DNA of 35,987 nucleotides from Cyclobacteriaceae bacterium (GTDB taxonomy: Bacteria; Bacteroidota; Bacteroidia; Cytophagales; Cyclobacteriaceae), in the NCBI GenBank assembly GCA_026989535.1, contig JALSJD010000001.1, forward strand, positions 1-35,987, read 5' to 3'. Positions within the stretch are counted from its first letter, which is position 1. Every line of letters starts with the position of its first letter. This document shows, in pieces, positions 23,247-31,918 of the stretch. The position numbers and the translations under genes were made by a program. The notes beneath the pieces were generated by a model, which saw only the letters and a list, made by a program, of their open reading frames with translations, made no database searches and had not been told where the DNA came from.

Positions 23247-23666
23247 TTAAAAAGTAGGAACAGTAACCGTAGTAGTTGAACCAGTTAGGATATCTAAAAT
23301 GCCAATACTAACACCATCAATGCCATTAATAATTTCTATTTGATAACTGCCAATTTCAAATATTCCTTCATTTAGCCGGCCATCAGCATCAAATAAGTCT
23401 CCTACTAATGCCCGAGACAGTTGACTAAGAATTTGTCTGTTTAAATCGTTTTGAAAGTCGGCAAGTGGATCTGATCCAAAAAGATTAGCGTTGGGGTCTT
23501 CTGCAAAATCATTTTGTGCCTGTGCTTGGCTTAACAACCAGTTATAATTAAAGGTGTCGCCCCCAAAAGCAGGGTTAATAGGTTTGTACTTTAAATCCTG
23601 TGCAAACAATGGGCTTGAAGCCAATGTTATAAGTAAGCAGATTAATAGTTTCATTTCATTTTTCAT
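23247..23666 (-). CDS. csgF: CsgF curli assembly factor
   Basis: 139 residues with a signal peptide (LLICLLITLASSPLFAQ). The mature N-terminus, KYKPINPAFGGDTFN followed by WLLSQAQAQNDF, matches the CsgF segment that inserts into the CsgG pore and forms a second constriction. The C-terminal part is the beta-rich domain that faces the surface and supports nucleation (DGVSIGILDILTGSTTTVTV). It has normal length for the family, 16 bases after csgE and 6 before csgG. Confidence 0.94.
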   Translation of the reverse strand: MKNEMKLLICLLITLASSPLFAQDLKYKPINPAFGGDTFNYNWLLSQAQAQNDFAEDPNANLFGSDPLADFQNDLNRQILSQLSRALVGDLFDADGRLNEGIFEIGSYQIEIINGIDGVSIGILDILTGSTTTVTVPTF

Positions 23667-23682
23667 TTTATTTTTGTTTAAA

Positions 23683-24201
23683 TTAATAAATGCCCGACCC
23701 CGAACGATCTTCTCCGTCTAAATCGAGTATAAGCTGCTGATAATTAATTATATACATTTTAGTTATTTGCTGCGCATACAATGCAAGTTCCTGCAAATAA
23801 GTATCTTTAGATTGCAACACATTTTGAAATACCTCTAAATCATTAACTGTAATAGTTACTAAGGTTGTGTTCGAGCGGAAAGGCTTTTCTGAAATAACAA
23901 TAATATAATCTCCTTCTGCTTCGGGCCATGAAAAGTCTCCTGTAAAATAATCGAAAAAAGTATTGCCCATTTTTGTAATTAAAGAACTTACAATTAGTTC
24001 ATCTATTTCAAGATCCTCATAATTTGCCTCGGTCTGCTGCTTCTTTGTAGCAGACTCTTCCAGCAATCTCTTTAAAAATGCTTCTGTTTGATTATTAATT
24101 ATTTGTGTTGAATCTACTTTGGTAGAATCACTTTGACCCGACACCAAAGAACATGGTAACAGACTTACTGCAATAAGTATGATAAGGTATTTTACTGTCA
24201 T
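23683..24201 (-). CDS. csgE: CsgE curli secretion specificity factor
   Basis: 172 residues. A signal peptide (LIILIAVSLLPCSLVSGQ) is followed by a Gln/Glu-rich linker and the CsgE domain: LEIDELIVSSLITKMGNTFFDYF, cut here by length into the visible ELIVSSLITKMGN and DYF parts, then WPEAEGDYIIVISEKP, and the C-terminal helix LALYAQQITKMYIINYQQ. CsgE caps CsgG in the periplasm and selects substrates. Its ATG overlaps the stop of the upstream SprB-repeat gene by four bases, so the two are translationally coupled. Confidence 0.92.
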   Translation of the reverse strand: MTVKYLIILIAVSLLPCSLVSGQSDSTKVDSTQIINNQTEAFLKRLLEESATKKQQTEANYEDLEIDELIVSSLITKMGNTFFDYFTGDFSWPEAEGDYIIVISEKPFRSNTTLVTITVNDLEVFQNVLQSKDTYLQELALYAQQITKMYIINYQQLILDLDGEDRSGSGIY

Positions 24202-27200
24202 CTTAAAATAATTTTTCTAAAATATTTAGTTGTTTCGGTAGTAATAATTATAATATTTTCTCCCTTGTTTTTATACGCAGTATTAACACTAAATTTATTG
24301 TTCGAAAGAGATATTTGTTGGGTTTTTTTTAACCAAACTGTCCCCTTAGCATCTGCCATAAATAGTGTAGCAAAACCCGTATAATTATTGATAACAATAT
24401 TTAAAAAATGACTGGCAGGATTTGGAAACACTTCAATTCCTATCTTCTCGAAATTATTATTTACAAGGGTTGGTTGACTCAGAAAGCCTTCTGATAAATC
24501 TGATTTGCAGCCATAAAGTGTTTGACTTACATAATACACGCCATTAAATAGGGGTACTAAAAAAGAATCCACTTCCCCTGGCAATATATCTTGTTCTAAA
24601 TACCACTGATTGCCCTGTAATGCACTTGAAAAAAGGGTGTCCTCCTTAAGCGAAATAGTGGGGGTGTCAGGAGTTTGAAATATGTTTATATTAACCGACA
24701 CAACATCTGTACACGAACCAAAAACGGTACTTTTAAAAATGTAATAAGTACCTGTTTGGTCTATAGCAGTAGAAACTGCCACCGCATTGGTTAGCTCCTC
24801 ATTTAACCAATAAGAAACCTGCCCTGTAGTATTATTTGTATCTGTAAAAACATTGGCTAAATTAATTGTGTGAGGGCTACAAGCGGAGGTATCTCCTGAA
24901 ATAATAAGTAATGGTTTTTTTATTATTACTACATCTACCGAAACCGAGCTGGTGCATCCAATTACGCTGGTTTTTTTTATATAATAAGTGCCGGAAATTG
25001 TTGCTAATCCATCTACCAATTCCTCTGTAAAATCTGGGTCTTTCCAATATGAAAACACGCCCGAAATATTTGCCACATCTACTGTAGTGGGTTTTAAATC
25101 TACCACAAGACCATCGCACACAGCATCTGGCTCTGTCAATTCCAGTACAGGGTATTGCCCAACAACAATTTCTACACTGTCAATATCTGTACAGCCTGCG
25201 TCAGAAGTAAATTGGATATAGAATTTTCCAGAATCAGTTATTGCCGTAGGGGTTGTAACAGGAATGGTAGCTGCAAGGTCTAACCAAAAAGTTGCAGAGC
25301 CAACTAACCCAACCGACTCGGTATAACTAGTTGTGAGGTCGATAAATTCTCCCTGACAAATGGGTGCGGGTGTAGTAATAATAATGTTAGGCAAAGGATT
25401 TACCACCACATTTACAGGTGCTGTATTACTGCATCCACTCGAAAGTACCTTATGAATATAATATATACCTGAATTAGCTATCTGTGATGGGGCTGGTATA
25501 ACTGAATCACCCGGTTCATCGTAAGAATAAGAAATTACCCCCTCGGTATTATTTTCATCTTGGTACGAGTTTGTAATATCTACCGTATTAGGAAAACAAA
25601 CTGACGGAGGGTCGGTTATTACTAAAGAGGGCTGGATGGTTATAAATATTTCAACTGGTTCAACATCAATACAGCCATTTTCTGTTTCTTTTTTAATATA
25701 ATAGGTATCTGATGTTCGTATATCTGTTGGGTCAGGAATGGCTTGAGTTGTTGCAGCATCATACCAATAGGTAACAGTACCTATAGTCGCATTATTATCT
25801 ACATATACGGTGGCAAGATCAATAGAAGTATCACTACATACGGCATTTTGATTAGTTATTGATAGGTTGGGGATAGGGTAAATTTCAACCACAACAGGTC
25901 TAACTACATAGCATCCGTCAATTGTTGTCTTTTTTATATAATAAGTGCCAGAACTAGATACATGGGTGGGGTCTGGAACAGATGTTTGCAGTTCAGCCTC
26001 ATTCCAATAAGTTACTGTTCCTGAAAAATTATCGACAAAGGAAGTGGTTATATCAACGGCTTCTGGTTGACATATACCAGCAGGGTTTGTTACTGTCATA
26101 CTAAGTGCAGTAGGTTGCATAATAGTTACAGTTATCGTAGCAGTGCAATTGTTTTGATCTGTTACCGTTAAGGTATAATCTCCTGAGGCAAGCCCCGATA
26201 AGTCTTCGGTAGTTTCTCCACTTTGCCACAAGTATGAGTATAACCCAACACCCCCTGTAACTTCGATATCTATGCTGCCATCATTTGAGAGGCCATTATC
26301 ATCATTACAACTAACATTTGTATGGGTTTCGGCAATAGAAATAGGGGCAGGGTTATTAATAATAATGGATAGGCTTGCCTGGCAATTTTTCAAATCTGTT
26401 ACCGTAACCGAATAGGTTCCGCTTGCCAAATTGCTAATGTCTTCTGTGGTGGCATCATTATCCCATAAATACGAATAGGGTAAATTGCCTCCGGTTACTG
26501 TTATATTTATAGTGCCATCGCTCGTGCCAGTAGTGCCATCAAAGCATAATACATCGGTATGCGTTTCAGAAACAGCCAATACAGCAGGTTCAAACACATT
26601 AACTGTTAACTGAACCTCGCACTCATTTTGATCTGTTGCAGTAACCGTATAATCGCCACCTGCCAAGCCTGTTAAATTTTGGGTTGTCGCTCCATTGCTC
26701 CACAAATAGGTGTATGGGGGTGTGGCATCGGTTACAGAAATTGTAATTGCACCCTCTAAATTTCCATTACAGCTAACATCTGTAACCGTTGTGGCAGTAA
26801 CCACCAATGCGCTTGGTTTGGTTATAGTAATTGATAAGGTTGCCTTGCAGCCTGAAGCATCTGTTACTTCTACTGTATAGTCTCCCGCATTTAAACTGGA
26901 AAGGTCTTCGGTAGTAGCTCCATTATCCCACAAATACGTATAGCTACCCGTTCCACCTAAGGGGGTAATATTTATAGACCCGTCATAAGATGAATCGCTG
27001 CATCTTGCATTAATATGCGTTTCAGATATCGTTAATAATGGAGGCTCTGTAATCGTAATGGTTTTTGAAGATTTGCACCCCACCTCATCGGTAACCTCAA
27101 TGGTATAATCACCAACGGTCAAATTCGTAAGATCTTCTGTGGTAACACCATTGCTCCACAAATAGGTATAAGAACCTGTACCACCTGTAACGGTAATATC

Positions 27201-28097
27201 AATAGCTCCGTCAGTATTTTCTTCGTTGCCAATGTTACAGGTTAGATTGGTTTGAGTTTCAGAAATAATTAATTGATTGGGTTGAGTAATCGTAACTGTA
27301 GTGTCAGCACTACATCCCTCAGAGTCTGTAACGGTAGCTGTATAGTCTCCAGCAGTTAAATTAATAATGTCTTCAGAAGCAGAGCCATTGCTCCAGGAAG
27401 TAGAGTAAAAACCCGAGCCACCTGTAATAGTCAAGTCTATTGACCCATCTGCACTAGAGCCAGCATCATCAAAACACGTAACATGCGCAAGAACTACAGA
27501 TAATTGAAGTAGCGGTGGATCTGTTAGAGTTATAGTAGCGGTAGAAGAGCAATAATTTCCATCTGTAACAACTACCGAATAGGTTCCTGCCGCAAGCCCT
27601 GAAACTGAAGCTGTGCTTTGTGCCTCAGGGTCGTCCCACAAATAAGTATAAACATCGTTACCTCCACTAGCAGTAACTGTAGCCGACCCGTTAGTATTTC
27701 CAGCACAATTAGGTTCACTAAACGTAGTTATTGTTGTAGTAAGAACCGCAATAGCCAATGGCACATTATTACTAACCACTACCGGGTCTGTGCTAACAAC
27801 ACGAACTAAATATCCTGCCCCATCTACGCTACTGGCTGGTATGGTAGAGGCAATACTGCCTTCGGCAATAGAGTTAACAGGCCCTCCAATAATTAACCCG
27901 TTAAACATACCTGACGCATCGGAAAGTTCAACAGAAAATTCATTGGCAGTATTAAAAGGAGTACCGCTCACGGTGTACTCTATTGAAAGGACAGCCTCAG
28001 GGCAATAAGCTCCGCCCACAATTGAATTTGCAACAATTGTTTGTGCGTAAATATAGGAGGGCAGCACAATTAACACTATACCCATCAAGCTTTTCAT
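24198..28097 (-). CDS. SprB-repeat surface adhesin with T9SS sorting domain
   Basis: A 1299-residue secreted protein. After a signal peptide (IVLIVLPSYIYAQ) comes an N-terminal beta domain to about residue 125, then seven SprB-type repeats (about 125-665; core SYTYLWSNGATTEDL-like, then GDYTVTVTD, each with a Cys pair). Six Ig-like repeats follow (about 665-1145; typical Tyr-Tyr-Ile-Lys-Lys and paired Cys), and a type A T9SS C-terminal domain begins with VEVFPNPASHF-like IEVFPNPASHFLNI near 1217. SprB in Flavobacterium is a gliding adhesin moved on the cell surface. Here the gene is first in the curli operon and overlaps csgE by four bases. A role in adhesion or matrix building together with curli is inferred. 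Confidence 0.9.
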   Translation of the reverse strand: MKSLMGIVLIVLPSYIYAQTIVANSIVGGAYCPEAVLSIEYTVSGTPFNTANEFSVELSDASGMFNGLIIGGPVNSIAEGSIASTIPASSVDGAGYLVRVVSTDPVVVSNNVPLAIAVLTTTITTFSEPNCAGNTNGSATVTASGGNDVYTYLWDDPEAQSTASVSGLAAGTYSVVVTDGNYCSSTATITLTDPPLLQLSVVLAHVTCFDDAGSSADGSIDLTITGGSGFYSTSWSNGSASEDIINLTAGDYTATVTDSEGCSADTTVTITQPNQLIISETQTNLTCNIGNEENTDGAIDITVTGGTGSYTYLWSNGVTTEDLTNLTVGDYTIEVTDEVGCKSSKTITITEPPLLTISETHINARCSDSSYDGSINITPLGGTGSYTYLWDNGATTEDLSSLNAGDYTVEVTDASGCKATLSITITKPSALVVTATTVTDVSCNGNLEGAITISVTDATPPYTYLWSNGATTQNLTGLAGGDYTVTATDQNECEVQLTVNVFEPAVLAVSETHTDVLCFDGTTGTSDGTINITVTGGNLPYSYLWDNDATTEDISNLASGTYSVTVTDLKNCQASLSIIINNPAPISIAETHTNVSCNDDNGLSNDGSIDIEVTGGVGLYSYLWQSGETTEDLSGLASGDYTLTVTDQNNCTATITVTIMQPTALSMTVTNPAGICQPEAVDITTSFVDNFSGTVTYWNEAELQTSVPDPTHVSSSGTYYIKKTTIDGCYVVRPVVVEIYPIPNLSITNQNAVCSDTSIDLATVYVDNNATIGTVTYWYDAATTQAIPDPTDIRTSDTYYIKKETENGCIDVEPVEIFITIQPSLVITDPPSVCFPNTVDITNSYQDENNTEGVISYSYDEPGDSVIPAPSQIANSGIYYIHKVLSSGCSNTAPVNVVVNPLPNIIITTPAPICQGEFIDLTTSYTESVGLVGSATFWLDLAATIPVTTPTAITDSGKFYIQFTSDAGCTDIDSVEIVVGQYPVLELTEPDAVCDGLVVDLKPTTVDVANISGVFSYWKDPDFTEELVDGLATISGTYYIKKTSVIGCTSSVSVDVVIIKKPLLIISGDTSACSPHTINLANVFTDTNNTTGQVSYWLNEELTNAVAVSTAIDQTGTYYIFKSTVFGSCTDVVSVNINIFQTPDTPTISLKEDTLFSSALQGNQWYLEQDILPGEVDSFLVPLFNGVYYVSQTLYGCKSDLSEGFLSQPTLVNNNFEKIGIEVFPNPASHFLNIVINNYTGFATLFMADAKGTVWLKKTQQISLSNNKFSVNTAYKNKGENIIIITTETTKYFRKIILR

Positions 28098-28216
28098 CTC
28101 TCTGGGTTTTAAGTTAATTTATAACAATCCTCAACAGTATATTACTTGCACAGTAATCTACCAGTGCAGAAAATTGTTTCATCGGCTAAATGGTTTTGAA
28201 ATTAACAAGCCAAAAC

Positions 28217-28224
28217 CAAATGTA
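28217..28224 (-). promoter_or_regulatory. Candidate -7 box of the curli operon
   Basis: On the minus strand TACATTTG matches TAnnTTTG, about 120 bases upstream of the SprB-repeat gene. A TTG lies 26 bases upstream, too far for a canonical -33. Confidence 0.3.
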
Positions 28225-28247
28225 CTTTAGACTTTATTATTAATCTA

Positions 28248-28259
28248 TGACAAAAGTCA
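28248..28259. promoter_or_regulatory. Candidate operator at the curli operon promoter
   Basis: TGACAAAAGTCA is a perfect palindrome (4+4 with 4-base spacer) located just upstream of the candidate -7 box, where an activator would bind. A second imperfect one, TTTGTCAATTATTGCAAA, is at 28275-28292. Binding by the operon's Crp/Fnr protein is a guess. Confidence 0.3.
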
Positions 28260-28501
28260 ATTCCTTATGTGTCATTTGTCAATTATTGCAAAGTTTGCTC
28301 TTTTATAATACTACATTTTATAAGATTTGTTATTTTTTGTAGGCTTGCAATATTTTGCAATAAACTAAGATTTATCTTTGTTTTGGAGATTTAACCTCTA
28401 ATGAGTGAAACCCCTTTGGGTTAGATTAAAGCACTTATCTGCTTCGTTATAATCGACAAAAAGGCAACCAGCCCTCTTTGCTGATTCTGCCTTGCATCTA
28501 A

Positions 28502-28556
28502 GCACTTTAATTTCTAACAGAGGGAAAATCAATTAATAGAGGTGTCCTTAAGCGAA
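28502..28556. repeat. Dispersed 55-base intergenic repeat, copy 1
   Basis: Shares TTTCTAACAGAGG and CAATTAATAGAGGTG, in the same order and spacing, with 31794-31849. Both are in the same orientation and both are intergenic, on either side of the hydrolase-nuclease block. The nature of the element is unknown. Confidence 0.7.
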
Positions 28557-28640
28557 ATTTTCATATAATACGCATTCTGGATATCCATCGGGATTGTAGG
28601 ACTTTCGAGTTAATTCAAATAGATTTGGGGCAGTTTAGGG

Positions 28641-28660
28641 ATTCCGATAGCTATCGGGAT
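28641..28660. repeat. CCGATAGCTATCGG palindrome
   Basis: ATTCCGATAGCTATCGGGAT has a perfect 14-base palindromic core. I recall this core as a frequent intergenic palindrome in Bacteroidota genomes. Possible protein site or REP-like element. Confidence 0.5.
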
Positions 28661-28752
28661 GCTAAAGTCCAAAGGAAAATCTCACCCACTACTAATTTTC
28701 TGATAGCTATTCCTTATTCCTAACTTAGGGTATAAAATTACTGCGCTTACTT

Positions 28753-30435
28753 ATGAGATACGTTTTATTACTTCTGCTAAATGGGTTTTCATTAATTACT
28801 TATACCCAAAACATACCGAAGCCAGCAAGCAATATGATTGTTTTATTAAAGAACGAAAACAATCTTCTTCCATTTAAAAATTTAGACTCTCTATCAATTT
28901 CATATTCTAATGCCGAATTAGAATCACTCGGAAGTCGTTACACTCAGAATAAGGGAGTAAAAGCTGTTATGATAACAGATAATCCAAATTCAAAAAATGA
29001 TTCAGAAATCAAGCTATTGGTATTATTAGGAGATTCTACCCAAATAGACTCTAATAAGTTAGAAAAATTTCAAGCGGTTGTCTATTCAACATCCAAAAAT
29101 TCTTATGCACTAGATTTAGTTTTCCAAAAACTTTTTGGAGGGAGGGGATTTACTGATACTCTATCTTATGCTGTTTATGGGTATGAGCAAGGAGCGGGCA
29201 TTCAAACCCAAGGCAATCTTCGGTTTAGCTTTGGCAATCCCTCTGAAGTTGGAATGGATTCCACTTTTTTAAATCAGAAAATAGATTCCGTTGCCTTAAT
29301 GGCCATTGACTCAGGAGTTGCTCCCGGAATTCAGGTATTAGTGGCTCGTAATGGGCGAGTAATTCTTCATAAAACGTATGGCTACTTAACGTATAAGAAC
29401 AAAGAGCCTGTAAAAAAAGACCTTCTGTATGATTTTGCATCTATCACAAAAATTACGGGAGCTTTGCCTGCTTTAATGCAATTGTACGACCAAGATAAAT
29501 TTAGCTTAGATGCTACTATGGACACTTACCTGCCTTATTTTGCCAAAGGCAATAAAAAGAATTTGCAGTATCGGCAAATCCTTTCGCATAATGCACGATT
29601 AAAAGCGTGGATACCTTTTTGGACTACCACCATAAAGAAGAACGGAAAGTACAAGCGAAATACGTTGAGCCACGATTCTACGGCTAATTACTCTGTTAAA
29701 ATTGTAGATAACCTCTACTTACATACTAATTATAAAGACATTATTTATAAGCAGATTCGAAAATCACCATTGCGCAAAGAGGCTGGTTATACATATTCGG
29801 GCTTATCGTTTTACCTCTACCCAGGTATTATCGAGAAAATTACGAACCAAGATTATGAAATTTACCTCAAGTCGAATGTGTACGAACCATTAGGAGCAAG
29901 CACGATTACCTATAATCCGTTGCGGTTTTATCCGTTAGATAAAATTGTGCCTACCGAAATAGATACATTTTTTAGGATGACTCCTCTTAGAGGCACTGTG
30001 CATGACGAAGGGGCTGCTATGATGAAAGGCGTATCTTCCAATGCAGGTTTATTTGGGACAACTTTAGATCTAGCCAAAATAATGCAAATGTATTTATGGA
30101 TGGGCAGTTATGGGGGAGAGCAACTCATTTCTAAAAACACGATGGAACTATTTACAGTTTGCCATTATTGTAACGAGGGCAACCGAAGAGGGCTTGGGTT
30201 TGATAAACCAGTGTTGGTTGATAAGGAGAATGGCTCTACAGCCATTGATGCATCGGCTCATAGCTTTGGCCACTCAGGTTATACGGGTACTTTTGCTTGG
30301 GCCGACCCCGATAATGGGCTACTTTTTATTTTTATGTCAAACAGAGTGTACCCAACTCGCAATAATCGAAAGCTCTACCAATTAAATATAAGGCCGGCTA
30401 TGCACCAAGCCATTTATGATGCAATTACGCATTAA
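28753..30435 (+). CDS. Serine hydrolase (AmpC/class C type), truncated NagZ-AmpC fusion
   Basis: 560 residues. After a signal peptide (VLLLLLNGFSLITYTQN), residues about 26-165 match the C-terminal sandwich domain of family 3 glycosidases (MIVLLKNENNLLPFKN, and LDLVFQKLFGGRG). From about 175 to the end is a class C beta-lactamase/DD-peptidase-like domain. It has the nucleophile motif SITK (Ser230, Lys233), YSG (Tyr348) and a KTG-equivalent HSG (507-509). Many Bacteroidota encode a ~1000-residue protein in which a complete GH3 catalytic domain precedes these two parts. Here the catalytic GH3 domain is missing but the signal peptide is kept, so it looks like an internal domain loss rather than 5' truncation. 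Expected role: periplasmic or surface peptidoglycan/ester hydrolysis; the substrate is unknown. Confidence 0.85.
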   Translation: MRYVLLLLLNGFSLITYTQNIPKPASNMIVLLKNENNLLPFKNLDSLSISYSNAELESLGSRYTQNKGVKAVMITDNPNSKNDSEIKLLVLLGDSTQIDSNKLEKFQAVVYSTSKNSYALDLVFQKLFGGRGFTDTLSYAVYGYEQGAGIQTQGNLRFSFGNPSEVGMDSTFLNQKIDSVALMAIDSGVAPGIQVLVARNGRVILHKTYGYLTYKNKEPVKKDLLYDFASITKITGALPALMQLYDQDKFSLDATMDTYLPYFAKGNKKNLQYRQILSHNARLKAWIPFWTTTIKKNGKYKRNTLSHDSTANYSVKIVDNLYLHTNYKDIIYKQIRKSPLRKEAGYTYSGLSFYLYPGIIEKITNQDYEIYLKSNVYEPLGASTITYNPLRFYPLDKIVPTEIDTFFRMTPLRGTVHDEGAAMMKGVSSNAGLFGTTLDLAKIMQMYLWMGSYGGEQLISKNTMELFTVCHYCNEGNRRGLGFDKPVLVDKENGSTAIDASAHSFGHSGYTGTFAWADPDNGLLFIFMSNRVYPTRNNRKLYQLNIRPAMHQAIYDAITH

Positions 30436-30572
30436 AAGCACAGAAGGCTAAAATGCTGATAAACTGTGTTTTAGAGTTATATCTAGGTTAAGATACTAAG
30501 GCCATCTACGTATAAAAGCGGGTATAATTTGAGTAAGTTACTCCTCAACTTTGTGTTTCCCAATACACAGAT

Positions 30573-31124
30573 ATGAAGACAAAATTACTAGGAACACTCG
30601 TAAAGCACCCCATAGCATTCGTGCTAATCGTGTTAGCATTAATTTTTGTTTTATTACTTTCTTCCAAAGCAGTTGAAGCGTCTGACATGCCAGCTATAAA
30701 GCAAATATTGGAAGTAATTGACGGTAACACGCTCAAGGTATCAACCATTGAAGGCGACACTTTTACTGTAAAGCTGAAAGGTGTTGATGCACCCGAGCTG
30801 GGGCAAGAATTTGCACAAGAATCTTTAAATTATTTACAAAAGATTGTGGCTAACGAAAATGTATTAGTTGAATATAGTGGTAAGGATAGATGGGGCAATC
30901 GTTTGGTACATGTTACCACTAAAAAAGGCAAAAGCATTAACGAATTAATGATAAAAGAAGGTTATGGTTGGGTAGATCGATTTTTCCTAAGCCAAGCAAA
31001 TCTTATAGAATTGCAAGAAGCGGCTAAGATTAAAAATATTGGTTTATGGAATAAAGAGGAAGAGCCAATGGCTCCTTGGGTGTACGATCGTATCCAAGTA
31101 AGAGTTCGCTCAAATGGAAGATAA
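30573..31124 (+). CDS. Membrane-anchored SNase-like (thermonuclease-fold) protein
   Basis: 183 residues: an N-terminal membrane helix (about 13-30, FVLIVLALIFVLLLSS) and an SNase OB-fold domain (about 40-165) with VIDGNTLKV, LKGVDAPELGQEF and NELMIKEGYGWV. Asp50, Asp72 and Glu75 match Staphylococcus nuclease Asp21, Asp40 and Glu43. However, the Arg35 position is Lys67 and the Arg87 position is Asn109 (DRWGNRL), with an Arg one residue later. Both arginines are important for catalysis in the classical enzyme, so activity may be low or altered. The protein probably faces the periplasm. It is monocistronic, with a terminator at 31131. Confidence 0.87.
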   Translation: MKTKLLGTLVKHPIAFVLIVLALIFVLLLSSKAVEASDMPAIKQILEVIDGNTLKVSTIEGDTFTVKLKGVDAPELGQEFAQESLNYLQKIVANENVLVEYSGKDRWGNRLVHVTTKKGKSINELMIKEGYGWVDRFFLSQANLIELQEAAKIKNIGLWNKEEEPMAPWVYDRIQVRVRSNGR

Positions 31125-31130
31125 ATAATG

Positions 31131-31152
31131 GAGGTTTGAAATAACCTCTTTT
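31131..31152 (+). terminator. Terminator of the SNase-like gene
   Basis: GAGGTT-TGAAAT-AACCTC followed by TTTT, starting 6 bases after the stop codon. Confidence 0.7.
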
Positions 31153-31240
31153 GATATAAAGTATTTAGAGGCAGGCATTTACGTACATATTTAATTTAGG
31201 CGTTTCTATTACTTAATGGTAACACTCAAATTTCATACCC

Positions 31241-31265
31241 GTCATTCCTGCGTAGGCAGGAATCC
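31241..31265. repeat. REP-like palindrome (ATTCCTGCG family), single copy
   Basis: GTCATTCCTGCGTAGGCAGG followed by AATCC. It is the same core as in the 10184-10260 inverted pair. It lies in the middle of the 319-base gap between the nuclease gene and the small basic protein gene; the rest of that gap shows only terminators. Confidence 0.65.
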
Positions 31266-31389
31266 GTAAATACGGTTAAGTTATGGAATTGAGAAATTTT
31301 GTACCTTAATATTCCATATTGACATATTTATCGCTATTGGTGTATGTATATAAATGCCTACCTCTAAAAGTATTTTTTGGTTATTTTTT

Positions 31390-31420
31390 ATTGCCCCGTC
31401 AGCTGATGGGGCAATTTTTT
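31390..31420 (+). terminator. Strong hairpin with T-run just upstream of a small gene
   Basis: ATTGCCCC paired with GGGGCAAT, with a TCAGCTGA palindrome inside, followed by a run of eight T (overlapping the stem by the last base). Structurally it is an intrinsic terminator, yet it lies only 24 bases before the next start codon and 240 bases after the previous gene. It may insulate that gene or act as an attenuator. Confidence 0.75.
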
Positions 31421-31443
31421 TACATTGTTTTTGTTAAGAGAGT

Positions 31444-31791
31444 ATGATAAACAAACTAATAATTCTATTGGTATTTATTGGCTCTTCTGCCTTTGCACAA
31501 AATAGTGTACAAATTACTTCTATTAAAAAAGAGACTGTTTCGTCTAAATATGTAAAGGGCAAATCGTACAGTTATTCAACATTTGTACACCCTTATGATT
31601 TTTATTTTGACCAAAAAGTAAAAGAATATGAAGAGCGGATGGTGGCTAATGTTAAAAAGTACAAAAAGCAAGAACGCAAAATGAAGAAGCCCCAGTACTC
31701 CGATCCTTCTTATTTTGGGCATAAGCGCAAACCTAAAAAACGACTACCCGGCAAACGCAAGTTTTGCAAAGAATGCGAAATTGTGCATTAA
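31444..31791 (+). CDS. Small basic secreted protein, unknown function
   Basis: 115 residues that I do not recognise. A clear signal peptide (LIILLVFIGSSAFAQ) is followed by a mature part that is strongly basic toward the C-terminus (KKYKKQERKMKKPQ, HKRKPKKRLPGKRK). It ends with a CxxC motif, CKEC, at about 109-112. An aromatic block FVHPYDFYF occurs near residue 48. It could bind nucleic acid, acidic polymer or a metal, but this is only suggested by composition. A terminator-like hairpin precedes it and a dispersed repeat follows immediately after its stop. Confidence 0.65.
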   Translation: MINKLIILLVFIGSSAFAQNSVQITSIKKETVSSKYVKGKSYSYSTFVHPYDFYFDQKVKEYEERMVANVKKYKKQERKMKKPQYSDPSYFGHKRKPKKRLPGKRKFCKECEIVH

Positions 31792-31793
31792 GG

Positions 31794-31849
31794 GCACTTT
31801 ATTTCTAACAGAGGACACAAGCAATTAATAGAGGTGCCCATAAGTCGAA
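31794..31849. repeat. Dispersed 55-base intergenic repeat, copy 2
   Basis: Second copy of the 28502-28556 repeat. In this copy the ends form an inverted pair GGGCAC (31792-31797) and GTGCCC (31834-31839), so it can fold as a hairpin. Confidence 0.7.
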
Positions 31850-31918
31850 CTCAGGATATTGTATTATTTTTACGTTCTTGATTTACTTTTTTAGAAATCA
31901 AGTAATTGCAAATTAATT

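Larger units (their letters stand above)
28098..28752. other. 655-base intergenic region between divergent curli operon and serine hydrolase
   Basis: Besides the curli promoter region, it holds a 55-base dispersed repeat, a CCGATAGCTATCGG palindrome and a plus-strand TATCTTTG (28373-28380) without a proper -33. I see no open frame of credible length and no RNA gene. Confidence 0.5.

Noticed and set aside
28373-28380. TATCTTTG as a plus-strand promoter
   Set aside because: The nearest TTTG is 15 bases upstream and the next gene is 370 bases away with no intervening frame; not convincing.
30523-30531. TATAATTTG as a promoter of the SNase-like gene
   Set aside because: The spacer between TA and TTTG is three bases instead of two, and no TTTG lies at the right distance upstream.
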